A stretch of DNA of 64,000 bases from Protopterus annectens (lineage: Eukaryota > Chordata > Ceratodontiformes > Protopteridae): contig NC_056725.1 of the NCBI RefSeq assembly GCF_019279795.1, positions 1,745,762,720 to 1,745,826,719 on the forward strand, in the 5' to 3' direction. Shown piece by piece: positions 10,321 through 20,787 of the stretch. How positions within the stretch are numbered: the stretch's first letter is position 1; each line of letters begins with the position of its first letter. The notes under the pieces are model-generated. The model saw only the letters and a program-made list of their open reading frames with translations. It was not told where the DNA came from and did not search any database. Both the position numbers and the translations under genes were made by a program.

Positions 10321-12223
10321 CCGTGCAGGATCTGATTGTTTTGCTGAGTCAGAAGGTGTGGAATTTGAGGCAAAATCCATGGTGGGCCTTGTGCTAGGTT
10401 CCTTAAGATAGAGTACCAGTGCTGACATGGCCAGTCTGGAGCAATCAGGATCATCTGTGGTTTCTCTTGTCTGGCTTTTAGGAGTACCATTGAAAGGAGA
10501 GGCAGTGGTGGGAAGGTATAAACTGTTAGGTTCTCCCAGCTGAACAAAAGAGCATCCACTTTCCATGCTTGTTTGTGATAAGTCCTTGTGCAGAATTTTT
10601 GTAGTTGTCAATTCAGTGGGGAGGCAAAAAGATCTATGTCTGGGCATCCCCATTTTTGCGTTACCATGCTGAAGATTTGTGGATTCAATTTCCATTCGTG
10701 GGGGTCCATGATATTTCTGCTTAGATCGTCTGCCAGAGTATTTTTCTTTCCTGGCAGGAATTGTGCTTGCAGGTGAACTTGGTACATTAGAGCTGTGTTC
10801 CACAAGGTCATGGCTTGCCTGCATAGGGGGTAAGAATGAGTGCCCCCTTGCTTGTTTATGTACCACATTACTGTGGTGTTGTCCGTCTTTAGTAATAATT
10901 GTCCTGGATGCAGAAGGTCCTTGAAAGCTGTTAGGGCATTTTGCACAGCCAGCATCTCTTTTTGATTGATGTGAAGGTGCATCTGGTCTGTGGTCCACTT
11001 GCCCTGAATGCATTTTCCTGCCATGTGTGCTCCCCAGGCATAATCCGAAGCATCTGTTGTTAGACTCTGCCTGGCTGTGGGTGGGGTGAAAGGCTGACCC
11101 TTGTTTAGGTGACATGCCTGTGCCCACCATCGAAACTCCTGTAGTAGGCAGGGAATCATTTGTATTACTGCTTCTAAACTGTGAGAGTACTGAGTCCAAA
11201 CACTTTTTAGGTACCATTGTAGTTTCCTCATATGCAGTCTGGCATATGGTATCAGTAGTATGCATGATGCCATGAATCCCAGGGCCTGCAGAATTTTTCT
11301 TGCAGGGAGATGGGACTTTTTGCCAGTAGTTAAAAATATTGAGTTAGTTGAACCTGCTTGTCTGGCGTGAGGTAAGCCATCTGGGCCATTGTATTTAAGC
11401 TGGCACCCAGGAATATAATCTGTTGTGAAGGTACTAGTGTTGACTTCTTTTCGTTTACTGTGTATCCTAGAGAAGTTAGCAACCTTTTTACAAATGCCAG
11501 ATGCTGCAGAAGAATGTCCTTTGTCTCTGCTTGAATGAGGCAGTCGTCCAGGTATGGATATATTTGAATTCCTTTTTGTCTGCAAAATGCAATTACTGGT
11601 GCCAGGCACTTTGTGAAGACCCTGGGCGCAGTAGATAAGCCAAAGGGCAGTGCAGAGAATTGGTAGTGCATTGTACCAGCTTTGAATCTGAGGTATCTTC
11701 TGCAGTTTTGTCTGATAGGGACATGCAGGTATGCCTCTTTGAGGTCCAGAGTAACAAGCCAAACGTTCTTGCCCAGCATGGGTAGAAGCTGCTGTAATGT
11801 CAACATTTTGAGTTTCGGAATATCCAGGTAAGTATTTAGAATTGAAAGGTCTAATATGGGCCTCCAGACCTTGCCCTTTCTGGGGACCAGCAAGAGTCTT
11901 GAGTAAAATCCTTGTCCTTGTTCCTGCTGTGGTACTTTTTGAATAGCTCTCATGTCCATGAGGGCTGAAATTTGTTTCTGTGCCTCTGCCCATTGATTTT
12001 GTGGCAGGTCTGGCTTTCTTTTTAGCCTTGGTAAAGTATGAAAGTGAAACCTGTAACCTTGAGACACAATATTTAGAACCCATTTGTCTTGGGTGATTGC
12101 TTGCCAGTTTTGAGAAAAAAGTGCTAGTTTTCCCCCCAAAGGGGCTTCCAAAAGGGAAGTGCTTGGCGTACGAAGGGGAAAGTCATCGTGACTGTTTCCT
12201 GTAAGGTTGAGACTTGTCCTCAC
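10278..12223 (-). pseudogene. DIRS reverse transcriptase / RNase H / methyltransferase-like polyprotein
   Basis: The order on the minus strand is as follows. The RT (12223 to about 11335) has WRPILDLSILNTYL, LDLKEAYLHVPI, ALPFGLSTAPRVF and the catalytic YLDD in IYPYLDDCLIQAET. After a frameshift near 11335 comes RNase H, with TTDASDYAWGAH, E in NQKEMLA, D in LKTDNTT and D in TLADDLSRN. Next is the CPDIDLFASPLN segment. A stop codon follows at 10608-10610. The same frame then continues into the DAM-methyltransferase-like tail, with DALLFSWENLTVYTFPP and MILIAPDWPCQHWY. It synthesises DNA from the element RNA. The 5' end overlaps the gag frame by about 40 bp. Confidence 0.9.
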
Positions 12224-13929
12224 CTCCTTTTGGGGTTGAGGTGCCCCACTGTCGTTGTCTGTTTGAGCCTTGGGGTTGAGATCTGCCTCTTGGGTGTCTG
12301 TATCTGCCTCTCTGTGGTCTGCCTGACACTGGAAAGGACCATTTTTTTGTAGGCCAATTTCTGCTAAATCGAGGTGGCTGTACCTGTAAGAAATCCTTGA
12401 CTGTTTGCAGAGATTTAGCTTTATCCTCCATTTTCTTTAACACTTCTTCTGCCTTAACACCAAACAAGGTATGCTGTAAAGGAGCATCCAATAATTTTGC
12501 CTTAACATGATCAGGTAAACTCTGTTCTTTTAACCAGGCATGCCTTCGAATCACTGAACCTGTAACTGCGGCTCTACAAGAGGCCTCTAGAGAATCAAAA
12601 CCACATTGTAGAGTATGTTTTCCCACCTGTTCAACTGCATGCAATAAATCCTGCATTTCTTTACAATCAGGAGCTTCTGAGCTTGCAAGCATTTTCTGTT
12701 TTAATTGAGCCATTAAATATTGCTGGTACTTAAGCATGTGAAACTGCCAATTTATAGCTCTTACTGCTAAAGTTGCATATGTGTATACTTTCTTCCCCCA
12801 TCTATCCAAACCTCTGGAATCTCTGTCAGAGGGTACTGGATTTTTTGTAATGGAAGCCTTAACCCATTTTGGACCCTGGGAAATAGTTTCTGGATCTGCA
12901 GAAGGGTTTTTATAAAGAAACTTGTGAGAGTCAGGGACTCTGTAGTACCTATCTGGCTTGGCTGGTGCAGGGAGCAAGGAATCAGGAGATAAACTAGATT
13001 CAGAGAACACATCATCCACAATATCTAGCACAGGCAGAATAGCCAGGGGTCTGTGCTGAGGCAATAGAAGGAAATCTCTGTGCCTTTTCTTAGATTCTGA
13101 GTAATCCTGACTTTCCCAATGGAAATGCTCCCTCATGGTATGTAAAGTTTCCCCAAAAGAATAATCCTCAGGAGGAGAGGATGAAGGGATAGATTCTTCA
13201 GCATCAGAGTCCTCATGGGGTAGAGAGTATCCCTGATCTGAAGAGGAATCAGAGGAAATGGAAACCTGATCAGAGGAATCATAGTCTGTATCCTGCCTAG
13301 GCCTTTTCTCAGGAGGGGGATGGGAACCCCTAGAATGCTGTACTTGTTTCTTTGCCTTTAGTGGTACTTTTGTCTTGGCTGTAGTTTTAATGGTAAGATG
13401 AGAAGGTCTGAAAACACCCTCAGAAGCCGATGCCTGCTCAGCAGCTCCGGACCCTTCTGAGGGGTTAGTTTCCATAGGCCCAATACCTTGCGTATCCAGA
13501 GACCTAGTTGTCTCCACATGGGAGTCGGAGGCGGCCTGTGGCTCTGAGGTAGCGCGTGTCACGGGCTGTGAAAGTGAATCACTGAGAACCGGCGACTGGC
13601 CTAGAAGAGGCTTCGCTGTCGGTTTTGGACCTTGGATGTCTGTCTTTATCCTTATCCTTGCGTTTCTTCGGTATTGCAGTCGTTGGTTGATCCAACGGCA
13701 TTGTATAGTTGAACCTTCGGCCAAAGTAGTGCAATGCAAATTCAAAACGCCTTTTAATAGTACGTTTGTTAATTCTAGCACAAAACCGACAACTAGTGAC
13801 ATCGTGATCAGGGCCTAGGCATGGAATACAGTAAGAGTGGAAGTCCTTATGAGGTATTTGCTTTCCACAAGAAATACAATTATTAACTTTTTCTGACATC
13901 GATCTGAGGCAAGAAAAAAGTTTCCCCAA
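12183..13929 (-). pseudogene. DIRS gag-like protein, split by a frameshift
   Basis: The N-terminus (13929 downward) has a Cys/His cluster with CISCGKQIPHKDFHSYC, then CLGPDHDVTSCRFC. This is the putative nucleic-acid-binding region of DIRS gag. A Lys-rich stretch follows. Near 13590 the frame changes, and the rest (Ser/Pro-rich, then a structured region and an RG-rich C-terminus near 12250-12300) is open to 12183. The paralogous copy at 17061-17789 reads through this point in one frame. It has 8 bp more here (agcgaacc next to aaccggcg), so this copy most likely lost 8 bp. The start ATG at 13929 is conserved in both copies. Confidence 0.82.
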
Positions 13930-14036
13930 TGGGGTACTTAGCTTTATTGAAGATTTCGGATCTAAAATTCGACTTCGAAAATCTCAGGAGTCGGCCGACC
14001 GGCACTTGCAAACTGCTTCTGCTTCGGGCACCGCGT

Positions 14037-14219
14037 GGCAAGAAAGACTGGAGAAAATGGCGTCGGTTGCATCTTATATACCCCTGGCGCACTGACGTCA
14101 GGGAAGAAGCGACAGCACCAACGCCGGACCAAGACTTTGGAACTTTGGCCGACTGTGGGACCACCTGACGGCAGGATAACCCAAATGTGATGACTGCAGC
14201 AGTGTAACACAATGAACAT
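14037..14219. repeat. DIRS right inverted terminal repeat
   Basis: This is the complement of the left repeat at 8742-8955. It ends at gaacat, the same junction present in the internal complementary region. It lies just upstream of the gag start, so it probably contains the promoter (tatata near 14073-14078 on the complementary reading). Confidence 0.9.
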
Positions 14220-14465
14220 CTAAGCTAATAACATCTTGCAGACAAAAACTATATGAGAAAGAAACTCTGACATTGTTTTAATGTGGGGCCTACATCCCTG
14301 AGGTAGGATCCCTGCCACAACATCCCATTAAATTATGTGTATCTTAACTCCATGACTGCATTGCCATGAAGAAAGAGAAATAATACGTAAAAAATCCAGA
14401 GTGAACTCCAGTGCTGAGGACATGCAAAACTTTAATAAACAAAATATACACAAAAATAAAAAACA

Positions 14466-14512
14466 AGAAGGTGAGCGCTTTCGCAGTCTACTGGTTGCTT
14501 CTTCAGACCTAC
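14466..14512 (-). ncRNA. Hammerhead-ribozyme-like motif, PLE family A (unit 1)
   Basis: The minus strand reads aggt-ctgaaga-stem-gc-gaaa-gcgct-c-acct. CUGANGA and GAAA are the two core strands. aggt/acct can form a short stem I, and agcgct is a self-complementary stem III. An extra A sits between CUGANGA and stem II, which departs from the canonical core. Confidence 0.4.
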
Positions 14513-14643
14513 TAGCACAGTGCATCTGAATTAATTATATACACACCTAACATCAATTAATCAATTACATGGTAAAAACTTGTCCTTCCCTTAAAGTTAT
14601 AGCCAAACATCTATCTATAGTATAGCTTATAAAGAAACACAAT

Positions 14644-14871
14644 GTTGTGTCTTTCGGCTTTTCCCGGTTATGGGTTGCCACAGCGGAACTCTGGTCCGCT
14701 AATGATTGGCAGTAGATTTTTACGTGACGAGTTGCCAGCTCTGACACACAACCTTCAATGAAGGTATGCCCATTCACGCATATCTCCACACAGAAGACAC
14801 TCTAGCTGAGAATCGAACAGGACAACATCTTACTGTGAGGCGACAATGCTACCGCAGCACCACCACCACAG
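14644..14871 (-). mobile_element. tRNA-derived SINE inserted in PLE (unit 1)
   Basis: On the minus strand a tRNA-like head (gtggtggtgctgcggtagc, then ctgttcgattctc as B box) precedes a body that ends aaaagccgaaagacac. The flanks (cttataaagaaacacaatg and ctttataaacaatg) are related to each other. The same PLE sequence without a SINE is seen at 24501-24525. Other copies are at 18505, 43672, 51930 and 56870. Confidence 0.85.
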
Positions 14872-15004
14872 CTTTATAAACAATGATTAGTGCAAAAGTA
14901 GACGTATCTTAAGCACAGGTCTTAGAGTAACAAGCTAACTTAAGTCAGGAGGCTTATCTGCATTCAGATGCATTATCCACTCTTGTTCCCCCTGTTCTGT
15001 GAAA

Positions 15005-15612
15005 TTTTTAAAATCACCCCCCACTTATTAAACTCTAAGTCTTCTAACACAAAAACGTAAAATCATGGCCAATTTCAAGGTCACTAGCCTGTACTGCTAA
15101 TGCACTTTTCATTCTTTTATGTCTTACATCATTAACATGTTCTAATACCCTTTCTCTCAGTGTCCCATTGGCCTTCCCTACATAATAACTAAAACACTTC
15201 ACACAGTATGTAAAATAAACCAACTGTTTCATTGCACAGTCTGCATATAAAGATGTCTCTATCTGGAAACCTTTTAAAGAATGTATAAATAAACCTCCAC
15301 TATGAACATACTTATAGGCCTTGCAATGCCTAAAGGGGAATGTCCCCTGCTGTTGTGATGGTGGTTTATAGCCTTCCCCTCATGTTTTTATAACATAGTT
15401 GTCTTTTTTAAAGATAAGTTATTCTTAAAACTAAAACTTGGTGTTTGTCTCACAACTGCACTTATCTTGTCATCTGCTTGCAAAATGGCCCAATTTTTTT
15501 TGACTATATTGCAGACTGTGTCAACATTACTACTGTAAGTCAATACCAATCTAAGTTTACTCTCTTCTCTAACATAATTTTCCTCCCTTCCATATCTAAC
15601 ATCATCTGAAGG
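15005..15612 (-). pseudogene. PLE-A C-terminal coding remnant with GIY-YIG endonuclease domain
   Basis: Running down the minus strand, the frame gives NVLQMMLDMEGRKIMLEKRV and then LTYSSNVDTVCNIVKKNWAI. Near 15232 comes the GIY-YIG core VYFTYCVKCFSYYVGKANG followed by TLRERVLEHVNDVRHKR. In Penelope-like elements this endonuclease nicks target DNA to prime reverse transcription. The Cys pair in the first part of the domain and the conserved Arg (RxRxxEH) are present. Several frameshifts lie upstream of the domain. Confidence 0.8.
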
Positions 15613-16219
15613 ACATTAAATTTCTGCAGTCCACAATCACCCAGAACTTTACAGCAGGGATGATTGGCGATAGCTTTGGGAGACTGTATAAAAGTGTGTC
15701 TAATTTTGAAAATAGACACCGGATGCAAAAATTAAAAAACTTCAGAGATACCTCTCTGATTTCAGCAAGGGTCATGTTTTTCATGGCCAAAAGAATCTGG
15801 TTCTAACAATGTAACTACAGACACTTCAGTGGATGTAAATGCCCCTCTAAAAGAACCTGAACCTGCAGAAAGTACCTCAGAGGAAGTTGCAACAACAAGC
15901 GAAGATGGCACTGATGTTTCTAGTGCCATTAACAGAGGGATTACAGAACAGACAGTGTCTTTTTCTCTGTCAGAGCTGCTCCCTTTACCAAAGGACTTCA
16001 TAAAAGGGAGATCCAGGAGTCAGTCAAGACGTGGATGCCTCAGGCAAAGGATACAGTCAATGGATTTACAACATAACAAAGTAACAACTCACAGCAAAGG
16101 AACAACAAAGTAGTTATTAACATCTTCCATTCCATTGACTAATGAGCAATATAGACTGTTAAGGAAAGGACTGTCTTTTATACCTGCAAGGGAGTCTGAT
16201 TTGGTAGATGTAATTTCTA
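15612..16219 (+). pseudogene. PLE-A N-terminal region, 3'-truncated (unit 1)
   Basis: The plus-strand frame starts near KFLQSTITQNFTAGMIGDSF and passes through VNAPLKEPEPAESTSEEV and ELLPLPKDFIKGRSRSQSRR. After a TAG at 16111-16113 it resumes with LTNEQYRLLRKGLSFIPARE, the start of the RT fingers region of Penelope proteins. It stops abruptly at 16219, where homology to the second unit ends. The same TAG is present in the second unit, so that nonsense mutation is older than the duplication. Confidence 0.75.
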
Positions 16220-16692
16220 GCCTTTGTTTTCCTTTTTATTACACATTTGCAAGTGTTTTGTATTCTAGTGTCTTAAGAAAATCTCACAAATTGTCTTTAT
16301 TACAATCCTCAACACATTTCTTCATTTTAGGTTTTATTAGCTTTATACTGAATTTGTTGGGAGTCTATTTTCATTGGGAGACAGTATTGTAAAGTGTAAA
16401 AATAAAATCCAAATGATCATTGTAGAAGTAAAGCAGTATGCACACATTAGTGTTTATGGTAAATGGGGTGAAATAGCCAGATAATGGGACATTTGAATGG
16501 CTGCAGTGGGACTCTGGTGCTATATTTTGGTTCCGTTCTTCAGTTTGCATTTCAGAGTTTGTATCCTACAATTCCATTGGAGTGGGTGGGGTTGTTTAAT
16601 TATGCATGCAAATTTTATGTTAATCAGCGTACAGATTTGTACCTATTTTTCATGGGCCTTGTCCAGATTTTTGATGTTTCCAGGTTGAGAGG
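16220..16692. other. 473-bp filler at the junction of a tandem duplication
   Basis: This sequence matches neither the PLE downstream of 22607 nor the DIRS upstream of 12849. It separates the truncated PLE of unit 1 from the truncated DIRS of unit 2. No gene or known repeat was recognised. Confidence 0.6.
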
Positions 16693-18082
16693 TATGAATG
16701 GAAGCCTTAACCCATTTTGGACCCTGGGAAATAGTTTCTGGATCTGCAGAAGGGTTTTTATAAAGAAACTTGTGAGAGTCAGGGACTCTGTAGTACCTAT
16801 CTGGCTTGGCTGGTGCAGGGGGCAAGGAATCAGGAGATAAACTAGATTCAGAGAACACATCATCCACAATATCTAGCACAGGCAGAATAGCCAGGGGTCT
16901 CTGCTGAAGCAATGGAAGGAAATCTCTGAGCCTTTTCTTAGATTCTGAGTAATCCTGACTTTCCCAATGGAAATGCTCCCTCATGGTATGTAAAGTTTCC
17001 CCAAAAGAATAATCCTCAGGAGGAGAGGCTGAAGGGATAGATTCTTCAGCATCAGAGTCCTCATAGGGGGGGTAGAGAGTATCCCTGATCTGAAGAGGAA
17101 TCAGAGGAAATGGAAACCTGATCAGAGGAATCATAGTCTGTATCCTGCCTAGGCCTTTTCTCAAGAGGGGGATGGAAACCCCTAGAATGCTGTACTTGTT
17201 TCTTTGCCTTTAGTGGTACTTTTGTCTTGGCTGTAGTTTTAATGGTAAGATGAGAAGGCCTGAAAACACCCTCAGAAGTCGATGCCTGCTCAGAAGCTCC
17301 GGACCCATCTGAAGGGTTAGTTTCCGTAGGCCCAGTACCTTGAGTATCCAGAGGCCTAGTTGTCTCCACGTGGGAGTCAGAGGCGGCCTGTGACTCTGAG
17401 GTAGCGCGTGTCACGGGCTGTGAAAGTGCCTCACTGAGAACCAGCGAACCGGCGACTGGCCTAGAAGAGGCTTCGTCGTCGGTTTTGGACCTTGGATGTC
17501 TGTCTTTATCCTTATCCTTGCGTTTCTTCGGTATTGCGGTCGTCGGTTGATCCAACAGCATTGTATAATTGAACCTTCGGCCAAAGTAGTGCAATGCAAA
17601 TTCAAAACGCCTTTTAATAGTACGTTTGTTAAATCTAGCACAAAACTGACAACTAGTGACGTCGTGATCAGGGCTTAGGCATGGAATACAGTAAGAGTGG
17701 AAGTCTTTATGAGGTATTTGCTTTCCACAAGAAATACAATTATTAACTTTTTCTGACATCGATCTGAAGCAAGAAAAAAGTTTCCCCAATGGGGTACTTA
17801 GCTTTATTGAAGACTTCAGATCTGAAATTCGACTTCGAAAATCTCAGGAGTCGGCCGACCGGCTCTTGCGAACTGCTTCTGCTTCGGGCACCGCGCGGCA
17901 AGAAAGACTGGAGAAAATGGTGTCGGTTGCATCTTATATACCCCTGGCGTACTGATGTTAGGGAAGAAGCGACAGCACCGACGCCGGACCAAGACTTTGG
18001 AACTCTGGCCGACTGCAGGACCGCCTGACAGCAGGATAAACCAAGTGTGATGACTGCAGCAGTGTAACACGATGAACATCTA
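16693..18082 (-). mobile_element. Partial DIRS copy (gag and right terminus) in duplication unit 2
   Basis: It begins inside gag at the position matching 12849 and runs to the right inverted terminal repeat (about 17897-18079). Polymerase and recombinase are absent. The following PLE junction is the same as in unit 1, which shows that DIRS and PLE were duplicated together. Confidence 0.9.
17061..17789 (-). pseudogene. DIRS gag-like protein fragment (unit 2)
   Basis: There are 242 codons from the same ATG as the complete copy. The Cys/His cluster (CISCGKQIPHKDFHSYC, CLSPDHDVTSCQFC), Lys-rich and Ser/Pro-rich regions are continuous in one frame, so this copy preserves the frame lost at about 13590 in unit 1. 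The frame is disrupted near 17061 by an expanded G run (cataggggggggtag against catggggtag). The gag sequence continues in another frame to 16693. Confidence 0.8.
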
Positions 18083-18325
18083 AGCTAATAACATCTTGCA
18101 GGCAAAAACTATATGAGAAAGAAACTCTGACATTGTTTTAATGTAGGGCCTACATCCCTGAGGTAGGATCCCTGCCACAACATCCCATTAAATTATGTGT
18201 ATCTTAACTCCATGATTGCATTGCCATGAAGAAAGAGAAATAATACGTAAAAAATCCAGAGTGAACTCCAGTGCTGAGGGCATGCAAAACTTTAATAAAC
18301 AAAATACACACAAAAATAAAAAAAC

Positions 18326-18372
18326 AAGAAGGTAAGCGCTTTCGCAGTCTACTGGTTGCTTCTTCAGACCTA
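18326..18372 (-). ncRNA. Hammerhead-ribozyme-like motif, PLE family A (unit 2)
   Basis: It has the same ctgaaga, stem, gcgaaagcgct arrangement as unit 1, with acc changed to tacc at the stem I side. Confidence 0.35.
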
Positions 18373-18504
18373 CTAGCACAGTGCATCTGAATTAATTATA
18401 TACACACCTAACATCAATTAATCAATTACATGGTAAAAACTTGTCCTTCTCTTAAAGTTATAGCCAAACGTCTATCTATAGTATAGCCTATAAAGAAACA
18501 CAAT

Positions 18505-18727
18505 GTTGTCGTTGTTGTGTCTTTCGGCTTTTCCCGGTTAGGGGTCGCCACAGCGGAATGATTGGCAGTAGATTTTTAATGTGACGAGTTGCCAGCTCTG
18601 ACACACAACCTTCAACGAAGGTATGCCCATTCATGCATATCTCCACACAGAAGACACTCTAGCTGAGAATCGAACAGGACAACATCTTACTGTGAGGCGA
18701 CAACGCTACCGCAGCACCACCACCACA
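18505..18727 (-). mobile_element. tRNA-derived SINE (unit 2 copy)
   Basis: It sits at the same position in the PLE as the SINE at 14644-14871, so it was duplicated with the host segment and not inserted separately. It differs by a gttgtc insertion at one end and a short internal deletion. Confidence 0.85.
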
Positions 18728-19548
18728 GCTTTATAAACAATGATTAGTGCAAACGTAGACATATCTTAAGCACAGGTCTTAGAGTAACAAGCTAATTTAA
18801 GCCAGGAGGCTTATCTGCATTCAGATGCACTATCCACTCTTGTTTCCCCTGTTCTGTGAAATTTTTAAAATCACCCCCCCCCCCCCCCCCACTTATTAAA
18901 CTCTAAGTCTTCTAACACAAAAACGTAAAATCATGACCAATTCTAAGGTCACTAACGTGTACTGCTAATGCACTTTTCATTCTTTTATGTCTTACATCAT
19001 TAACATGTTCTAATACCCTTTCTCTCAGTGTCCCATTGGTCTTCCCTACATAATAACTAAAACACTTCACACAGTATGCAAAATAAACCAAGTGTTTCAT
19101 TGCACAGTCTGCATATAAAGATGTCTCTATCTGGAAACCTTTTAAAGAATGTATAAATAAACCTCCACTATGAACATACTTATAGGCCTTGCAATGCCTA
19201 CAGGGGAATGTCCCCTGCTGCTGTGATGGTGGTTTATAGCCTTCCCCTCATGTTTTTATAACATAGTTGTCTTTTTAAAGATAAGTTATTCTTAAAACTA
19301 AAACTTGGTGTTTGTCTCACAACTGCACTTATCTTGTCATCTGCTTGCAAAATGGCCCAATTTTTTTTTACTATATTGCAGACTATGTCAACATTACTAC
19401 TGTAAGTCAATACCAATCTAAGTTTATTCTCTTCTCTAACATCATTCTCCTCCCTTCCATATCTAACGTCATCTGAAGGACATTAAATTTCTGCAGTGCA
19501 CAATCACCCAGAACTTTACAGCAAGGATGATTGGAGACAGCTTTGGGA

Positions 19549-19564
19549 GACTGTATAAAAGTGT
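19549..19564. repeat. Left 16-bp target-site duplication of palindromic PLE-B
   Basis: gactgtataaaagtgt occurs here and at 22064-22079. The uninterrupted site is at 15682-15697 in duplication unit 1. Confidence 0.9.
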
Positions 19565-19639
19565 ATAATAAAAAACGTAGCACAAGAGCAAAAGCAAGGG
19601 TCAAATCTTATATTCAAAGCCAGATACTTTTATTAGTAA

Positions 19640-19695
19640 AACAATGGATAAGCGCTTTCGCTACAAAATAGCTTCATCAGATCACAATGTTTGCT
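19640..19695 (-). ncRNA. Hammerhead-ribozyme-like motif in left arm of PLE-B
   Basis: The minus strand reads gat-ctgatga-agcta-ttttg-tagc-gaaa-gcgctt-atc. The core strands are intact and stem II is four pairs. It mirrors the plus-strand motif at 21875-21930. Confidence 0.5.
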
Positions 19696-19833
19696 TAACA
19701 TAGACAGTTTAAATACTAAAGCACATGGTGAGTACAATTCAAATGAACCAATCATCATCACACATCAATTAGTTCACTTAACATTTAAAGCAGCAAATAC
19801 AAAAGTATATCAGTGCATTCATTACTGCTACTA

Positions 19834-19885
<52 letters not shown>

Positions 19886-20104
19886 TATATATAAAAAACT
19901 AACTTCATTTAAAAAGCATCCTTTGAATACAACAAATGATAGTATAAAACTTTAATAAAAGTTTTCTTGTTGTTAAATGCATTATAAAAATTATTTATAT
20001 ATATCTATTACAATTTAAAAATGACTAAATATTCTCATATCTTTATGTGCCTGCGTTTTCTAAGTACAGGTTTGATAGAGACTTTGTCATTTAGTCCTGA
20101 GCCT

Positions 20105-20626
20105 CTATCTGCTCTCAGCAAAATAATCCAGTTTTCCTTCTCTGTATGTCATTATGTTACCTCCTCTTGCATTAGGTTCTATTACTTCTAGTACCCTAAA
20201 TTGAAATTCATGTTGAGTGTTGTGTAAGACAGTGTGCTTGGCTAAAGCATTCTGTGTATTACTTTTTCTGATGTTATAAATATGCTCTCTTATCCTGTCA
20301 CGTAGTGGGCGGTTCGTCTTACCCACATAAAATGATGAACATATTTTGCAAACTGCCAGGTAAACAACGTTAGGTGTCATACAATTCGCATGTGTTCTAA
20401 AATAAAATGTTTTACCATTATCTGGATGGATAAATGTGGTATTGCTATCAATATAACAACAAAAATTACAATGACCACATTTTTCTGTATGTCCTGAACT
20501 AACATGCTGTATAGCTTTCTTAGGATAACAGAGGAGTCTTTTTAAGTTGTTTCTGTTCCTATATATAAAAGAGGGTTCTTTGCCAACTATGTCAGAAATC
20601 TCTTCATCAGCCTTTAGTATATTCAA
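20105..20626 (-). pseudogene. PLE-B C-terminal protein: linker and GIY-YIG endonuclease (left arm)
   Basis: There are 173 open codons. The N-terminal part (ILKADEEISDIVGKEPSFIY, then RNRNNLKRLLCYPK) is the Penelope connector. A Cys-containing stretch with EKCGHCNFCCYID resembles the conserved CxxC region. The GIY-YIG core is VYLAVCKICSSFYVGKTNRP, then LRDRIREH and E in REGKLDYF. The domain looks intact and could fold. Reverse transcriptase is missing, so this is a truncated copy. The product would nick DNA in the nucleus. Confidence 0.85.
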
Positions 20627-20787
20627 GGGTGTCGAAGAAATATCAGTTCTAATGATATCCTGTACTGGACCAAAATAAGGTTTACCTCTAGAAAAAGATC
20701 TGTCATGTTTATGAAATAGATTAAAGAATAGGGGCTACAAAATTAGTGAAATAGATCAATACACTACTGAAGCCCTCAATTCACGTG

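Larger units (their letters stand above)
8742..14219 (-). mobile_element. DIRS-like tyrosine-recombinase retrotransposon, nearly complete
   Basis: A gag-like frame, an RT/RNase H/methyltransferase-like frame and a tyrosine recombinase frame lie in order on the minus strand. Inverted terminal repeats flank them at 8742-8955 and 14037-14219. An internal complementary region lies at 9109-9208. That is the defining architecture of DIRS elements, which copy through an RNA intermediate and integrate as circles by recombinase without target-site duplication. None is visible here. Several frameshifts and at least one stop make this copy inactive. A partial copy of the right half is at 16693-18082. 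Confidence 0.92.
14384..15612 (-). mobile_element. Penelope-like element family A, inverted 3' fragment (unit 1)
   Basis: On the minus strand this matches the 3' part of the plus-strand copy at 23990-24773. It covers the end of the RT domain, the linker, the GIY-YIG domain and the 3' tail. It is joined head to head near 15612 to the 5' end of a plus-strand copy. PLEs often carry such inverted partial copies at their 5' side. A SINE has inserted at 14644-14871. Confidence 0.8.
18244..19472 (-). mobile_element. PLE family A, inverted 3' fragment (unit 2)
   Basis: This is the paralogue of 14384-15612. The GIY-YIG core on the minus strand is FSYYVGKTNGTLRERVLEH near 18985-19060. It carries a poly-C run (18875-18890) absent from unit 1, and the same SINE at 18505-18727. 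Confidence 0.85.

Noticed and set aside
10588-10776. Plus-strand frame opposite DIRS polymerase
   Set aside because: It is a shadow of the RNase H/methyltransferase-like frame on the minus strand.
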